NCBI RefSeq assembly: GCF_016107395.1
Contig: NZ_JAAIKO010000004.1
Location: forward strand, 310,001-374,000
Length of the DNA stretch: 64,000 bases
Reading direction: 5' to 3'
From: Streptomyces fildesensis
GTDB taxonomy: Bacteria > Actinomycetota > Actinomycetes > Streptomycetales > Streptomycetaceae
The translations under genes were made by a program, and so were the position numbers. The stretch's first letter is position 1, and each line of letters opens with the position of its first letter. A model generated the notes under the pieces. The model made no database searches, was not told the DNA's origin, and saw nothing but the letters and a program-made list of their open reading frames with translations. Shown piece by piece: positions 9,274 to 18,293 of the stretch.

Positions 9274-9713
9274 CTGGCCCGGCTGACCGCACCTTGACCA
9301 ACGACGGCGTCACTGCCCAGACTGCCCAGGCTCTGCGGAGCGCGATGCAACGGCTCTTCGCGGGCAAGCCCCTCCACACCAACGGATGTCTGACCAAACA
9401 GAACCTCTGGCAGGAGGCCCAAGTCAGCCGAGCCACGATGAACCGGGCCCGCACCATCCTTGCCGAGTGGGACGCGCACCTCGCCAAGCACGGCAAGGTT
9501 GCCTCCCTGGAACCCAACCGGGACGAGGAGATCCGCAAACTCCGCAAAAAGCTCGCCGATAAGACCCAGGAGTGCACGACACTCCAGCGTCGTCTGTGTG
9601 CCGCTGCGACTGCCATCGCCGCGCTTCACCACGACAACACACTGCTCAGACAGGAACTCGGCGCATCCGGCGGTACCGTCGTACCGCTGCACGGGCCCCG
9701 CGGGCCGGCTTAG
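9270..9713 (+). CDS. Small HTH/coiled-coil accessory protein (TnpC/DUF6262-like)
   Basis: A 147-residue protein. Residues about 38-68 look like a helix-turn-helix (TKQNLWQEAQVSRATMNRAR), and residues about 85-130 form a charged coiled coil (RDEEIRKLRKKLADKTQECT). This matches the size, position and architecture of TnpC of Tn554-type elements, where the small protein orients or stimulates recombination; the DUF6262 name is from memory of similar actinobacterial operons. GTG 9270 overlaps the upstream stop. It is the last gene of the recombination operon. Direct DNA binding is an inference. Confidence 0.7.
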   Translation: MTGPADRTLTNDGVTAQTAQALRSAMQRLFAGKPLHTNGCLTKQNLWQEAQVSRATMNRARTILAEWDAHLAKHGKVASLEPNRDEEIRKLRKKLADKTQECTTLQRRLCAAATAIAALHHDNTLLRQELGASGGTVVPLHGPRGPA

Positions 9714-9765
9714 TGAGAGCACCGTCTGTCGAGTTGACCGGAGCAGGTCAGGAAGTTCATGCAGT

Positions 9766-9806
9766 CCCTGACTTCGTAGCCTGGAGCGCGACTACGAAGT
9801 GCAGGG
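9766..9806 (+). terminator. Strong hairpin after the recombinase operon
   Basis: ACTTCGTAG (9771-9779) and CTACGAAGT (9792-9800) are perfect inverted arms with a 12-base loop; CCCTG and CAGGG extend the stem past one bulged G. No T-run follows. It lies 53 bases after the operon's last stop, so termination is likely, but a recombination or regulatory role is possible. Confidence 0.5.
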
Positions 9807-9986
9807 CGGCCGTGCGCCTCGCTGTGGTCTTGCAACCCGTCATCTCCGGCCCCCCAAAGTGCCCCGGTCGCAGGGGATCCGGCATCGACCGTTGGGCGGA
9901 TCAGCTTCCCACTCTTCTCCGCATACGGTTGAATGGCTTCCTTACAGCATCATCGAGCGACCCATCTAGCTTGTGGAGTTGAAGGC

Positions 9987-12900
9987 ATGGTCAATGACGT
10001 TCCGGGATGGGTATCTCAGGCGATCGCCGGATTCGGTGCCAGCTGCAAAGGACTACTGGCGGGCCCTGGAGAACCTGAAGCGGCGATCAGGGGCCCGCTG
10101 GAACATCTGCTGCAAGAGATTGGCGAAAAGTCTGGACTTACAAATATTCTTTGGCATGCAGAAACAAGGCTGAAAGATTTGGGCGTAAGGCCCGACTATG
10201 CAGTGGGCATCCAGGGCGACATTGTCGGGTACATCGAGGTAAAAAAACCCGAACTGAGCATCGATCCAGCAAACTTTAACGGGCCCAACAAGAAGCAATG
10301 GGAGCGTTTGCGGGACGTCCCCAACTTGATGTATACGAACGGGACTGCGTGGCGTCTTTACCGTAACGGTGAACTTGTTGGGCAGCCGGTGCATTTGAAT
10401 GGCAATCTTCATAAAAGCGGAGAAGGACTAACCGCCGTCGATGCCGAGTTTCTACATTTGATCCAAGCATTCCTTGGCTGGGTACCACCTCCAGTGAAGT
10501 CCGTTTCTCTCCTCGTTGGGCGGATTGCCCCTCTCTGTCGATTGTTGCGCTCCGCCGTACTTGAGCAACTCGAGGCAGAAAAGAAGGCTGTCAAGGGAGG
10601 CGCGGCAGCTGGGCTCCAGCCATTCACTGGGCTCGCGAGAGACTGGCGCAATCTACTCTTCCCCACTGCCGATGACGCCACATTCGCAGATGGCTATGCA
10701 CAAGCTGTGACCTTCTCGCTGCTGCTCGCTCATACAGAGGGCGTCCCTCTCGATAGCGGCCTCCATGAAATTGCGCGCGAACTTGGTGCTGGTCACTCAC
10801 TTATGGGTAAGGCTCTACAACTCTTCTCGGAGACAGCGACCGACCGATTCGAAGTCACTCTAGATTTCATGGTGCGCGTCATCGGTTCCGTCGATTGGCC
10901 ATCGATCAGAGCTGGAAAGAAAGATGCCTACCTGCACTTGTATGAGCATTTCCTAGGCGTCTACGATGACACACTTCGCCAGGATAGTGGGTCCTACTAC
11001 ACTCCATTCGAAGTTGTCGACGAGATGGTTCGACTGACAGAGCAAGTCCTACAAACGCGACTCGGAAAAGCGAGCGGTTTTGCTGATAAAAGTGTAACCA
11101 TTGTGGATCCGGCAATGGGAACGGGGACCTTCCTTCATTCGGTCATTGAAAGGGTGGGAGAGCACGCAAGGAACAAATTTGGCCCGGGCATGGTTGCCCC
11201 TACGGTAAAAGCTCTTGCGAATAGACTCATCGGTTTTGAGATTCAGATGGGCCCGTACGCAGTAGCAGAATTGCGTGCGACAGACATGTACAAGCGCTTG
11301 AAGGCAGACGTTGCTGATTCTTCAACCCTGATGTTCGTAACCAACACTCTGGACGATCCCTACATTCAACAAGAGCAAATTGCCGCGACATACGCACCGA
11401 TCGCGGAGTCGCGACGGCAGGCAAACGAAATAAAATCAAAAACCCCAGTTACCGTTGTCATCGGGAACCCTCCTTATCAGGAGCGGGCAGAGGGCAAGGG
11501 CGGTTGGATTGAGTCAGGCTCTAAGCTTGCGGGTGAGCCGCCACTCCAAGAGTTTCGTTTTCCGGGAAATGGAAAGCAAGAGTACAAACTGAAAAATCTC
11601 TATGTCTATTTCTGGAGGTGGGCTACCTGGAAGGTTTTTGACGCTCACGAATCCGATCGCGGCGGAGTCGTTTGCTTCATCACAACGGCGGGCTATCTTC
11701 GCGGTCCGGGCTTCAAGGGAATGCGAAATTACTTGCGCAGAACATGTGACGAGGGCTGGATTATCGATCTTTCACCGGAGAGAATGCGACCGGAAGTTCG
11801 AACGCGTCTCTTTCCAAAGGTGCAGCAGCCATTGGCTATCGGTCTCTTCGTTCGCAAATCCGAGCCCAGCTCTGAGATGCCAGCTGTAATCCACTACAGG
11901 GCCGTATCTGGGCGTAGAGATGAGAAGTTCGAGGCGCTCAAGTCTATCGCGTTGGACGATTCCAACTGGCGAGCAGTTCGACCCGGTTGGAATGCCCCTT
12001 TCACGCCAGCTGCAGAGTCAGGATGGGACGATTTCCCCGCCCTAAGTGACCTGTTCCCTTGGTTCACAACGGGTGTCACCTCCAATCGAGGTTGGGTCAG
12101 TGGGCCGTCTCCAGACATCCTGAAGGACCGCTGGAGCCGACTCATCGGAGAATCTGACGTTTCCGAAAAGGAGAAGCTTTTCAAGGTCACTCGTGATCGC
12201 GCCCTCGACAAGAGCGTTGATCCCCTTCCCGGACAGACGCCTCACGTTGGGACGGTCGCAGATGAGAGCGGTGTCTGCGCTGAACCAGTGAGGTACGGCT
12301 ACAGAAACTTCGACCGCCAGTGGATTATTCCAGACCGTCGCATCATAGACTTTCCGCGACCTTTCCTTTGGGAGTCTTTTTCTCCAGAGCAGCTATATCT
12401 AGTGGAACAGCACTCCAAGCCCATCGAATCCGGCCCAGGTGTTCTGTTCATGTCGTTGATTCCAGATAGCGATGCATTCAAGGGAAGTGAGGGAGGTCGA
12501 ACTCTCCCGCTTAGGCATCCCGATGGACCAGCGATAACGTTTCACCGGGTTTGCTTGATGCCATCAGCTCCCGTCTCGGCGTGGAAGTATCAGCAGATAG
12601 CCTGGCATCCTACGTCGCAGGAGTTGTCGCCTGCCCGGCTTTCACCCAGACATTCGCTGACGAACTCAATACACCAGGAGTACGTGTACCGCTAACGGCT
12701 GATCCTGACCTGTGGTCGAAGGCCTGCTTGCAAGGAGAGGATGTTATCTGGGCTTCCACCTTTGGTGAAAGATTCGTCGATGACGCCCACGCGCGGAACT
12801 TTGGAGATGTTCTATTCCCCCAGGGAGACGGGCGCCGCATTGTATGCGAAAAGGATATCGGCGCAGAAGTACCAGGGGCAATGACCTATGACGAAGACAA

Positions 12901-13288
12901 GAAGGTGATCAACCTAGGCCTTGGTAGTTTCGGCCCTGTCACCCCAGCGATGTGGGAATACGACGTAGGTGGGAACAATGTGCTCAGGAAGTGGTTCGGG
13001 TATCGAAAGGCATTGCCTGACGGAAAGAAGACAAGTCCGCTCGACCATGTTCATGTGGCTACGTGGCCCCTCGATTGGATCACTGAGTTCATGGAGGTTC
13101 TCTCAGTTCTGCGGCGTCTGACCGACTTGCATGAACAGCAGGCCGATACTTTGGCAGCTATTCTCGCGGGTGCTGTGATCTCAGTATCAGATCTAAGTTC
13201 GGAACTAGTTCTTCCTGTTCCCGAGTCGGCGCGGCAGGTCCGCTCCGCAGCCTCAGTCTCACCCATTCAACAGTCCATTTTTGAGTAG
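9987..13288 (+). pseudogene. Fused restriction nuclease-adenine methyltransferase (type IIG/ISP-like), frameshifted
   Basis: ATG 9987 follows GGAG at 9975-9978. The N-terminus looks like a PD-(D/E)xK nuclease (RPDYAVG with Asp70, then GYIEVKKPE with Glu84 and Lys86). A helical region follows, then an N6-adenine methyltransferase with SAM motif DPAMGTGTF (374-380) and NPPY (494-497). After that comes a type-ISP C-terminal/target-recognition region. The frame continues to a stop at 12695, but the expected C-terminus (NVSPGLLDAISSRLG onward, ending VNLGLGS... and FGYRKALPDGKKTSPLD) is in the -1 frame from about 12515 to 13288. The shift lies at 12515-12535 and equals a one-base deletion. No SF2 helicase motifs are seen, unlike true type ISP enzymes. 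It may be inactivated, or this may be a sequencing error. Confidence 0.85.
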
Positions 13289-13586
13289 TCGCGAGCCTGA
13301 GTTCAGGGTCTACTCGAGAGCACGGGAGGGATCGCGCCTGCGGGGTGCGAGGCATCGCGCAGCCGCGATCCCGGACCCGGCAGGCACCATTTAATGTAGT
13401 CAACCACGGAGGATAACCTCGTCGGATATCGGGACGACGGCCCGAAGGCCGGGACGGGAGCGGCCGGCGCGGGCCCGATGGCAGGAATACCGCCGGTGGC
13501 GGGGGCCAGCATCACCGCGGGGAGGATAGCCAGAGCGGCAGACCGTTACCGTGGTCAACGACTCGACGATTTTGATGGGGAGCGGC
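13289..13586 (+). other. Gap between restriction fusion and CBASS with a hairpin
   Basis: Almost 300 GC-rich bases between AT-richer genes. GGGATCGCG (13328-13336) and CGCGATCCC (13364-13372) are inverted arms around a 27-base loop, a possible terminator. Nothing else coding is recognised. The CBASS promoter should lie here. Confidence 0.4.
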
Positions 13587-14474
13587 ATGGAACTGGAAGA
13601 AAAACTGAGCAGTTGGATTGGTCCGTCCAGTCCGACCGAACAAGATAGGCAAGACCGCACCGAGCGGATGATTCGTGAAGGCATCAAGGAGCACACTGCG
13701 TTCCAAGGTTGCGATCTTGCTGTCTATGCCAAAGGCTCGTATGCAAACAACACTAATGTTAGAACGGACAGCGATGTTGATATTGCTGTGCAGTGCGGCG
13801 AGGCCATGTACTGGGACGAAGCAACGAAGGGCGCACACCCACCGAGCGGTTCCTACACCGGAATCTGGACCCCGCCAAGGCTACGGTCGGAACTTGAAGC
13901 GGCACTGAAGGCTAAGTTCCCTGGACAAGTTGACTCCTCGGGTTCGACGGCCTTTCGTATCCGCTCTGGCAGCGCACGGGTAGATGCTGACGTCGTGCCT
14001 TGCTTCGACTATCGGTATTACATTTCGGCCAATAACTATCGCGAGGGCGCCAAAGTCTTCAAGAAGAATGGTGCCTCCCTGCAGAATTATTCACAAAAGC
14101 AACTGGAAAATGGTCGGGCGAAGAACACTCGCACTACACAGTATTACAAAAATGCTGTCCGGATTATGAAGCGCGTCGAGAACGCGATGGTTTCAGAAGG
14201 CGTCCACCGAGTGGTTCCGTCATTCTTTATTGAGTGTCTTGTATACAATTGCCCAGACAGTGTCTTCCTTGCATCGACGTGGGTTAAGACGATTGAAGGC
14301 GTCATCGTTCACATCTGGGGGGAACTGCAGGGCGACGAGCCCTCCGTTGACTCGAAGCGGTGGCTAGAGGTGAGCGAATGCAAGTACCTCTTTCACAGTG
14401 CACAAGATTGGGATCGTCAGGATGGACGTGACTTCGTGAAAGCGGCTTGGAACTATTTGGGATACGCGGCGTGA
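13587..14474 (+). CDS. CBASS cyclic-oligonucleotide synthase (CD-NTase)
   Basis: A 295-residue nucleotidyltransferase-fold enzyme that should make a cyclic di- or trinucleotide signal on phage infection. The pol-beta signature is complete: Gly50-Ser51 (AKGSYANNTNV), Asp63 and Asp65 (DSDVDIAV), and a third carboxylate at Asp135 (RVDADVVPCF). The C-terminal half is helical. ATG 13587 is preferred because GGGGAG lies just upstream; a GTG at 13551 would add 12 residues. Its stop overlaps the start of the Cap15-like effector gene (GTGA), the usual CBASS pairing. No Cap2/Cap3 ubiquitin-like or HORMA/TRIP13 genes follow, so this looks like a minimal (type I) CBASS. The exact product cannot be told from sequence. 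Confidence 0.88.
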   Translation: MELEEKLSSWIGPSSPTEQDRQDRTERMIREGIKEHTAFQGCDLAVYAKGSYANNTNVRTDSDVDIAVQCGEAMYWDEATKGAHPPSGSYTGIWTPPRLRSELEAALKAKFPGQVDSSGSTAFRIRSGSARVDADVVPCFDYRYYISANNYREGAKVFKKNGASLQNYSQKQLENGRAKNTRTTQYYKNAVRIMKRVENAMVSEGVHRVVPSFFIECLVYNCPDSVFLASTWVKTIEGVIVHIWGELQGDEPSVDSKRWLEVSECKYLFHSAQDWDRQDGRDFVKAAWNYLGYAA

Positions 14475-15106
14475 AACAAACAATTGTCATTCGCGTAATT
14501 GTCGGAGTGGTTGTCTTCGTCTTCGTGTTTAGCGCATGGGCGCAAGATGGGAAGCCGGACTGGAACGCCCTCAAATTCTTCTCGTCCGCTGTTCTTCTGT
14601 GCACAATTCTATTTAACGTCTGGGACTTTTGGCTATGGCGGCTTCCCTTGGTCCAGAAAATCCCGGGTGTGGGAGTACCGCGGAGCGTCCGCGGGACTTG
14701 GAAGGGTACGCTTACATCTTTTTGGATTGACGCGGAAAATGGCAACATTCCACCGCCGAAGACCGTTTATCTTGTAGTGCAACAGACTGCCTCACGGATT
14801 TCTGTGAAGCTGATGACTGACGAGTCGAAGTCCACTTCTGCTTTGGCCAACGTGGAAGAAGCCGATGGGTCTGTCCGGCTGACATACATGTATCTCAATA
14901 GGCCTGATATGCGCGTTGAGCACCGAAGCCGAATCCACCACGGGTCAACCGTACTTGATGTGTCTGGTAGCCCGGCGAGGCGGCTCAAGGGTCGGTACTG
15001 GACAGATCGGGACAGCAGAGGCGAGCTAGATTTTGAAGAGCGGAGTACGCAGAAGCTGGCCGACGACTTCGCTGAAGCAATCGAACTCTTTGGAGGGACG
15101 CCGTGA
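14471..15106 (+). CDS. cap15: Cap15-like CBASS effector (membrane-anchored beta-barrel)
   Basis: A 211-residue protein with two N-terminal membrane helices (VIVGVVVFVFVFSAW and LKFFSSAVLLCTILFNVW), then a beta-rich domain. This domain has features I associate with Cap15: VRGTWKGTL, IPPPKTVYLVVQQT, SKSTSALA, LTYMYLNRPD, HHGSTVLDV and LKGRYWTDRDSRGEL. Cap15 effectors bind the cyclic nucleotide in the barrel, oligomerise in the inner membrane and disrupt it, killing the infected cell. GTG 14471 overlaps the CD-NTase stop. A TTG start at 14447 would add eight residues, but the overlap start is more typical. Confidence 0.85.
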   Translation: MKQTIVIRVIVGVVVFVFVFSAWAQDGKPDWNALKFFSSAVLLCTILFNVWDFWLWRLPLVQKIPGVGVPRSVRGTWKGTLTSFWIDAENGNIPPPKTVYLVVQQTASRISVKLMTDESKSTSALANVEEADGSVRLTYMYLNRPDMRVEHRSRIHHGSTVLDVSGSPARRLKGRYWTDRDSRGELDFEERSTQKLADDFAEAIELFGGTP

Positions 15107-15168
15107 GGCCGGCGATGGCGAAGCAAGGTAGAACCTTTGTAAAAACAAATTGCTGCGATTGCTGAGGA

Positions 15169-16914
15169 GTGAATAGAGGCCATGCGGGGGGACTTTCGAT
15201 CAGACAGTTTATGTGGGCCTATCAGTATCACTTCAGAATCTCTGTGGAGGTCTGCGCCAAACTTGCCCTTGAGGCGATCGGATTCACTGGGAATCCGGAT
15301 GTGGTGCTCGTTGGATTCAAATCCGCTGGTGAGCATGAGTTTGACGTATGCGTTGATCCTGAAGACGGCCCATACTCACCTGATGACTTCGATCAAGTGA
15401 GGCGACGTGCACTCGAGCTTTACGATAGCCATCCCGAGCGCGATATGTTCCACAGCGTTCCTCATGTGCATGAAGAGCGTGATCTGGAACTACGCGACAG
15501 CATGCGGGCAAAAGCGCTTGAAGAAGCTTTTGAAGCGATGCCACGAGAGCGAGAGAGAGCACATTTTTCAAGTGGATCCGTTTGCGTGGGCGATTATGAA
15601 GTCCATACACTTATCAGTATTGACAAAGCAGCCCTTCATAAGGTCCCCAAAATCACGACCGAGGAACGTGATCGCTTTCATGTGCACATGTCGCTGGTGC
15701 ATGCTGTAATTCGTGAGATTCTTAAACGTTCGATCCGAGTTCTGTATATTCCTGGTTCTGGATCGGGGTATCTCCCGGACAGCAACGATGAGATTGTACG
15801 GAGCGCCACTGAAGCGATGATCCGCTCCATCTTGTACTGCGCTGGTTTTTGGTTTGGCGGCGAGAACCATTTGCTGATGAGTGGGCTCTCTGCTCTGCCT
15901 TATGAGGGGCGGCCTGGAGCGGGACGGCTTGTCATCGCAAAGCAGGACGATCCCGCTATCGAAGTTTTCCTCAGGCTCAAACACCCAGTGAAGATGCATA
16001 ACGTGACGGCCGTGCGAAAGCTTCTGGAGGCTAGCGGATCTCAATCGGACCTGCTGTCGGATGGCGAAATCGTCTATGGCCTTGGTGTAGTGAAGCCTGA
16101 GTATGACGCGAGTAGTGAAACAGTGTTTTCCGTCAGTTTCACTGCACGAGGTGTTTGGGAGTTTTCGCACGCGAGCGAAGTTCTGCTCACAGTGCGTGAC
16201 GGCATTCCGTCCTTGCCCACGCGTGTACTTGATGAAGTGTATCTGGAAGATCTCGCGAGTCGCCTTTTCCCTGAGGCCGATCAAGGCGCGCTACGTGAGG
16301 CTGCACAGGCTGCCGGAAAGCACAGACACGGAGCCATGCTTATTATTTCAAGCGACGCTGTGGGGGAAGCTGAACGTCTATCGCCACAGTCGTGGTCAAT
16401 TGAGCCAGCTCGGCTAACTTCGCAACTGTTGTCGCAGTTGACGGACATGGATGGTGCGATGCTCGTCGACCCGAAAGGCCAGTGCCATGCTATCGGCGTA
16501 ATTCTCGATGGCACTGCCCACGGCAGAGGTGACCCAGCACGCGGTAGTCGGTTCAATAATGCCATCCGCTACCTCGACAGTGAACGACCCTCGGCTATTG
16601 TAGTCGTCTATAGCTCGGACGGCGTGATCAATATCCTTCCGCAACTGCACCCACGCATTGAGAAGCAGATCGTGGTGGATGCCGTTGATCGCTATCTTAT
16701 GGTTGCTTCGGAAGACTCACTTAATGCCAAGGAATGCAATGAGGCTTGGGATGCGGTGAAGTCGATTCGGTTCTACCTGTCGAGTGGTCAGTGTAAAGCG
16801 CTGAATCGAGCCCGAGTGAGAGTGGACGAGTGGGAAGCGCGAAATCGGAAGCTGCGGATGATCAAAACAGATTTGCAACCGGATTCAGATATGAATGATT
16901 CGTATTGGCTTTAG
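15169..16914 (+). CDS. Large protein with C-terminal diadenylate-cyclase-like (DisA_N) domain
   Basis: About 581 residues. The N-terminal ~380 residues are an unrecognised soluble region (GYLPDSNDEIVRSATEAMIR, then FGGENHLLMSGLSALPYEGR), most like the DACNV-type sensor regions described in silico next to DAC domains. The C-terminal DAC-like domain starts at HGAMLIISSDAVGEAERL. It has the DGA motif (Asp428-Ala430, MDGAMLVDPKG) and IVVVYSSDGVINIL. The canonical RHR triad appears as GSRFNNA (Arg461), so only its first Arg is kept. DAC enzymes make c-di-AMP. It lies 62 bases after the CBASS effector on the same strand. The start is uncertain: GTG 15169 has no separate ribosome binding site, and ATG 15211 is an alternative. 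Confidence 0.75.
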   Translation: MNRGHAGGLSIRQFMWAYQYHFRISVEVCAKLALEAIGFTGNPDVVLVGFKSAGEHEFDVCVDPEDGPYSPDDFDQVRRRALELYDSHPERDMFHSVPHVHEERDLELRDSMRAKALEEAFEAMPRERERAHFSSGSVCVGDYEVHTLISIDKAALHKVPKITTEERDRFHVHMSLVHAVIREILKRSIRVLYIPGSGSGYLPDSNDEIVRSATEAMIRSILYCAGFWFGGENHLLMSGLSALPYEGRPGAGRLVIAKQDDPAIEVFLRLKHPVKMHNVTAVRKLLEASGSQSDLLSDGEIVYGLGVVKPEYDASSETVFSVSFTARGVWEFSHASEVLLTVRDGIPSLPTRVLDEVYLEDLASRLFPEADQGALREAAQAAGKHRHGAMLIISSDAVGEAERLSPQSWSIEPARLTSQLLSQLTDMDGAMLVDPKGQCHAIGVILDGTAHGRGDPARGSRFNNAIRYLDSERPSAIVVVYSSDGVINILPQLHPRIEKQIVVDAVDRYLMVASEDSLNAKECNEAWDAVKSIRFYLSSGQCKALNRARVRVDEWEARNRKLRMIKTDLQPDSDMNDSYWL

Positions 16915-17214
16915 TTTTTGTTGCCCGTAAGGGGGAAGTAGGGTCAGGGTTGACTTTCCTCGCATTTTCATGAGGTGTGAGCCACCGCGACATGAGCGTT
17001 CATCGTCGATCAGGGACAGGAGCTGAGACTGCGCTACCGGAGCGCCCGATCCGCCGTTTATCTGTCCAGGCACGACTCGGCGTCCGACAGGAACCCCGTA
17101 CCGAACTCTAGGCGTCTTCGTCGCACTGGCCTGCGGCCTAATCTGCTGGAGATGCCTCAGGAATACCCGATCCTGATCGCGATTCCACCTGATATGGGGC
17201 CCGGATGCCCTGCT
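16915..17214 (+). other. Intergenic stretch, no gene recognised
   Basis: Three hundred bases between the DAC-domain gene and the convergent Cys-rich gene. I see no convincing reading frame, RNA gene or strong hairpin. Base composition changes here from the AT-richer defence genes to the GC-richer right part of the element. Confidence 0.4.
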
Positions 17215-17682
17215 TCAGGTGATGTCCCAGACCAGTGGATCCTCGTCGGGAGGAGTCATGCGGCCTGCGGTGGAGTGCCGTGCGGGTGCGTACTGGGCGC
17301 TGGGACTCGGAGCGTGCGGGACCGCAGTGGTTCCGGTAGTGGCTTCACAGCATTGGTGGCAGAGGTCGGTCAGGCGCCATCGTCGTGAAGCCGCCTCGTA
17401 GGTGAGGGCCAGACAGACGGGCCCGGTGCAGCCGCGATGGGGTCGGTGCCAGGGACAGCGTCGGTGGCCGCACTGGCAGCTTCTGAGGTAAGGCGGCGTC
17501 AGATCGCGTCGGGCATGGGCCGCGAGGTGGCTGATAACGCTGCGGTGAACCGCACGTGGCTCCGTTCCGTGCTCGCGTACTGGTCCGCAGGTGTGGCATT
17601 CCACGGCCGGCGCCCCGCCGCGGGCGCGGATATCGACGGTCCAGATCCGTGGCGGGAAGGGTGAAAGCCTGCCGGGACCCAT
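17215..17682 (-). CDS. Cys/His-rich small protein, putative zinc-binding
   Basis: A 155-residue reverse-strand protein. ATG 17682 is chosen because AGGAGG lies nine bases upstream on that strand. The central part is rich in paired Cys and His: VECHTCGPV, then SHLAAHARRD, LRSCQCGHRRCPWH, RGCTGPVCLAL, and WRLTDLCHQCCEAT. The spacing suggests two zinc sites. Similar Cys-rich proteins occur in Streptomyces accessory regions without known function. It is divergent from the XRE regulator, separated by about 175 bases holding a palindromic operator-like site, so the two may be co-regulated. The C-terminal tail is Pro/Ser-rich. Confidence 0.6.
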   Translation of the reverse strand: MGPGRLSPFPPRIWTVDIRARGGAPAVECHTCGPVREHGTEPRAVHRSVISHLAAHARRDLTPPYLRSCQCGHRRCPWHRPHRGCTGPVCLALTYEAASRRWRLTDLCHQCCEATTGTTAVPHAPSPSAQYAPARHSTAGRMTPPDEDPLVWDIT

Positions 17683-17817
17683 CGTGCCTGGCCTCCTGGG
17701 GTTGTTTCGGAGCTGGTCATCCCGTTGTGGTGAGGGGCCCTTATGGCCCGGCGACACCGTAGTGCAGAACCCTGCCCTCTTGCCTGGCATCCATTTGCTT
17801 GCAGATAGGGCAGAGAT

Positions 17818-17834
17818 CTGCACTGACAGTGCAG
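17818..17834 (+). promoter_or_regulatory. Palindromic operator-like site before the XRE gene
   Basis: CTGCACT-GAC-AGTGCAG is a 7-bp inverted repeat centred 33 bases before GTG 17859. A half-site AGTGCAG recurs at 17761-17767. This is a plausible autoregulatory operator for the XRE protein and the divergent Cys-rich gene. Confidence 0.45.
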
Positions 17835-17858
17835 GGTCCTGCACCGTCGGATGGACAG

Positions 17859-18122
17859 GTGACGATCTTCCCGCTCGACCCGGACTTCGACGCCCTCCGT
17901 CTGGAGGTGGCCCGTCTCAGGTCGTCTGCGGGGCTGACCTACGATCAACTCGCCGAACGCTCAGGCCTGTCGCGCCGCACGCTCATCGAGATCGAGCAGG
18001 GCCGCACGATTGGCACCCTCAACACCTGGCACGCTTTGGCCCATGCCCTGGGTGCCTCCTTTGACGATCTCCTCGGCACTATGTGCTCTGAGCACGAACT
18101 GCCCGGCCCTCCCACCGGCTGA
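17859..18122 (+). CDS. XRE-family helix-turn-helix regulator
   Basis: An 87-residue protein consisting almost entirely of one lambda-repressor-like (HTH_3) domain: LRLEVARLRSSAGLTYDQLA, ERSGLSRRTLIEIEQGRT, LNTWHALAHALGASFDDLL. GTG 17859 is preferred because the domain begins soon after it; upstream in-frame starts would place codons across the operator-like palindrome. It likely represses its own promoter and perhaps the divergent Cys-rich gene or the downstream DUF6083/helicase genes. Small solo XRE proteins are common beside mobile-element cargo. The target is inferred from the adjacent inverted repeat. Confidence 0.8.
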   Translation: MTIFPLDPDFDALRLEVARLRSSAGLTYDQLAERSGLSRRTLIEIEQGRTIGTLNTWHALAHALGASFDDLLGTMCSEHELPGPPTG

Positions 18123-18293
18123 AACCGACCCGACGACCCTGGGCGACCCGCCGCCGAGGTCTACCCGCAATGCTGACTGGTGGCGAACACCGGACCGCTA
18201 GGCGTACTGCAGTGCTACCTGCATCGTCCGGTTGGGGGACAGCTGCTGCCGCGCCACTGCCCACACGGCGTGTCAACTGCGATCTTCGCGGGC

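Noticed and set aside
9933..9986. Earlier ATG for the restriction-modification fusion
   Set aside because: The 9933 ATG lacks a ribosome binding site, while ATG 9987 has GGAG at the right distance; the conserved region starts after 9987.
12500..12560. Programmed -1 ribosomal frameshift in the restriction-modification gene
   Set aside because: No X XXY YYZ slippery heptamer or following strong hairpin is seen where the frame changes; a simple one-base deletion explains it.
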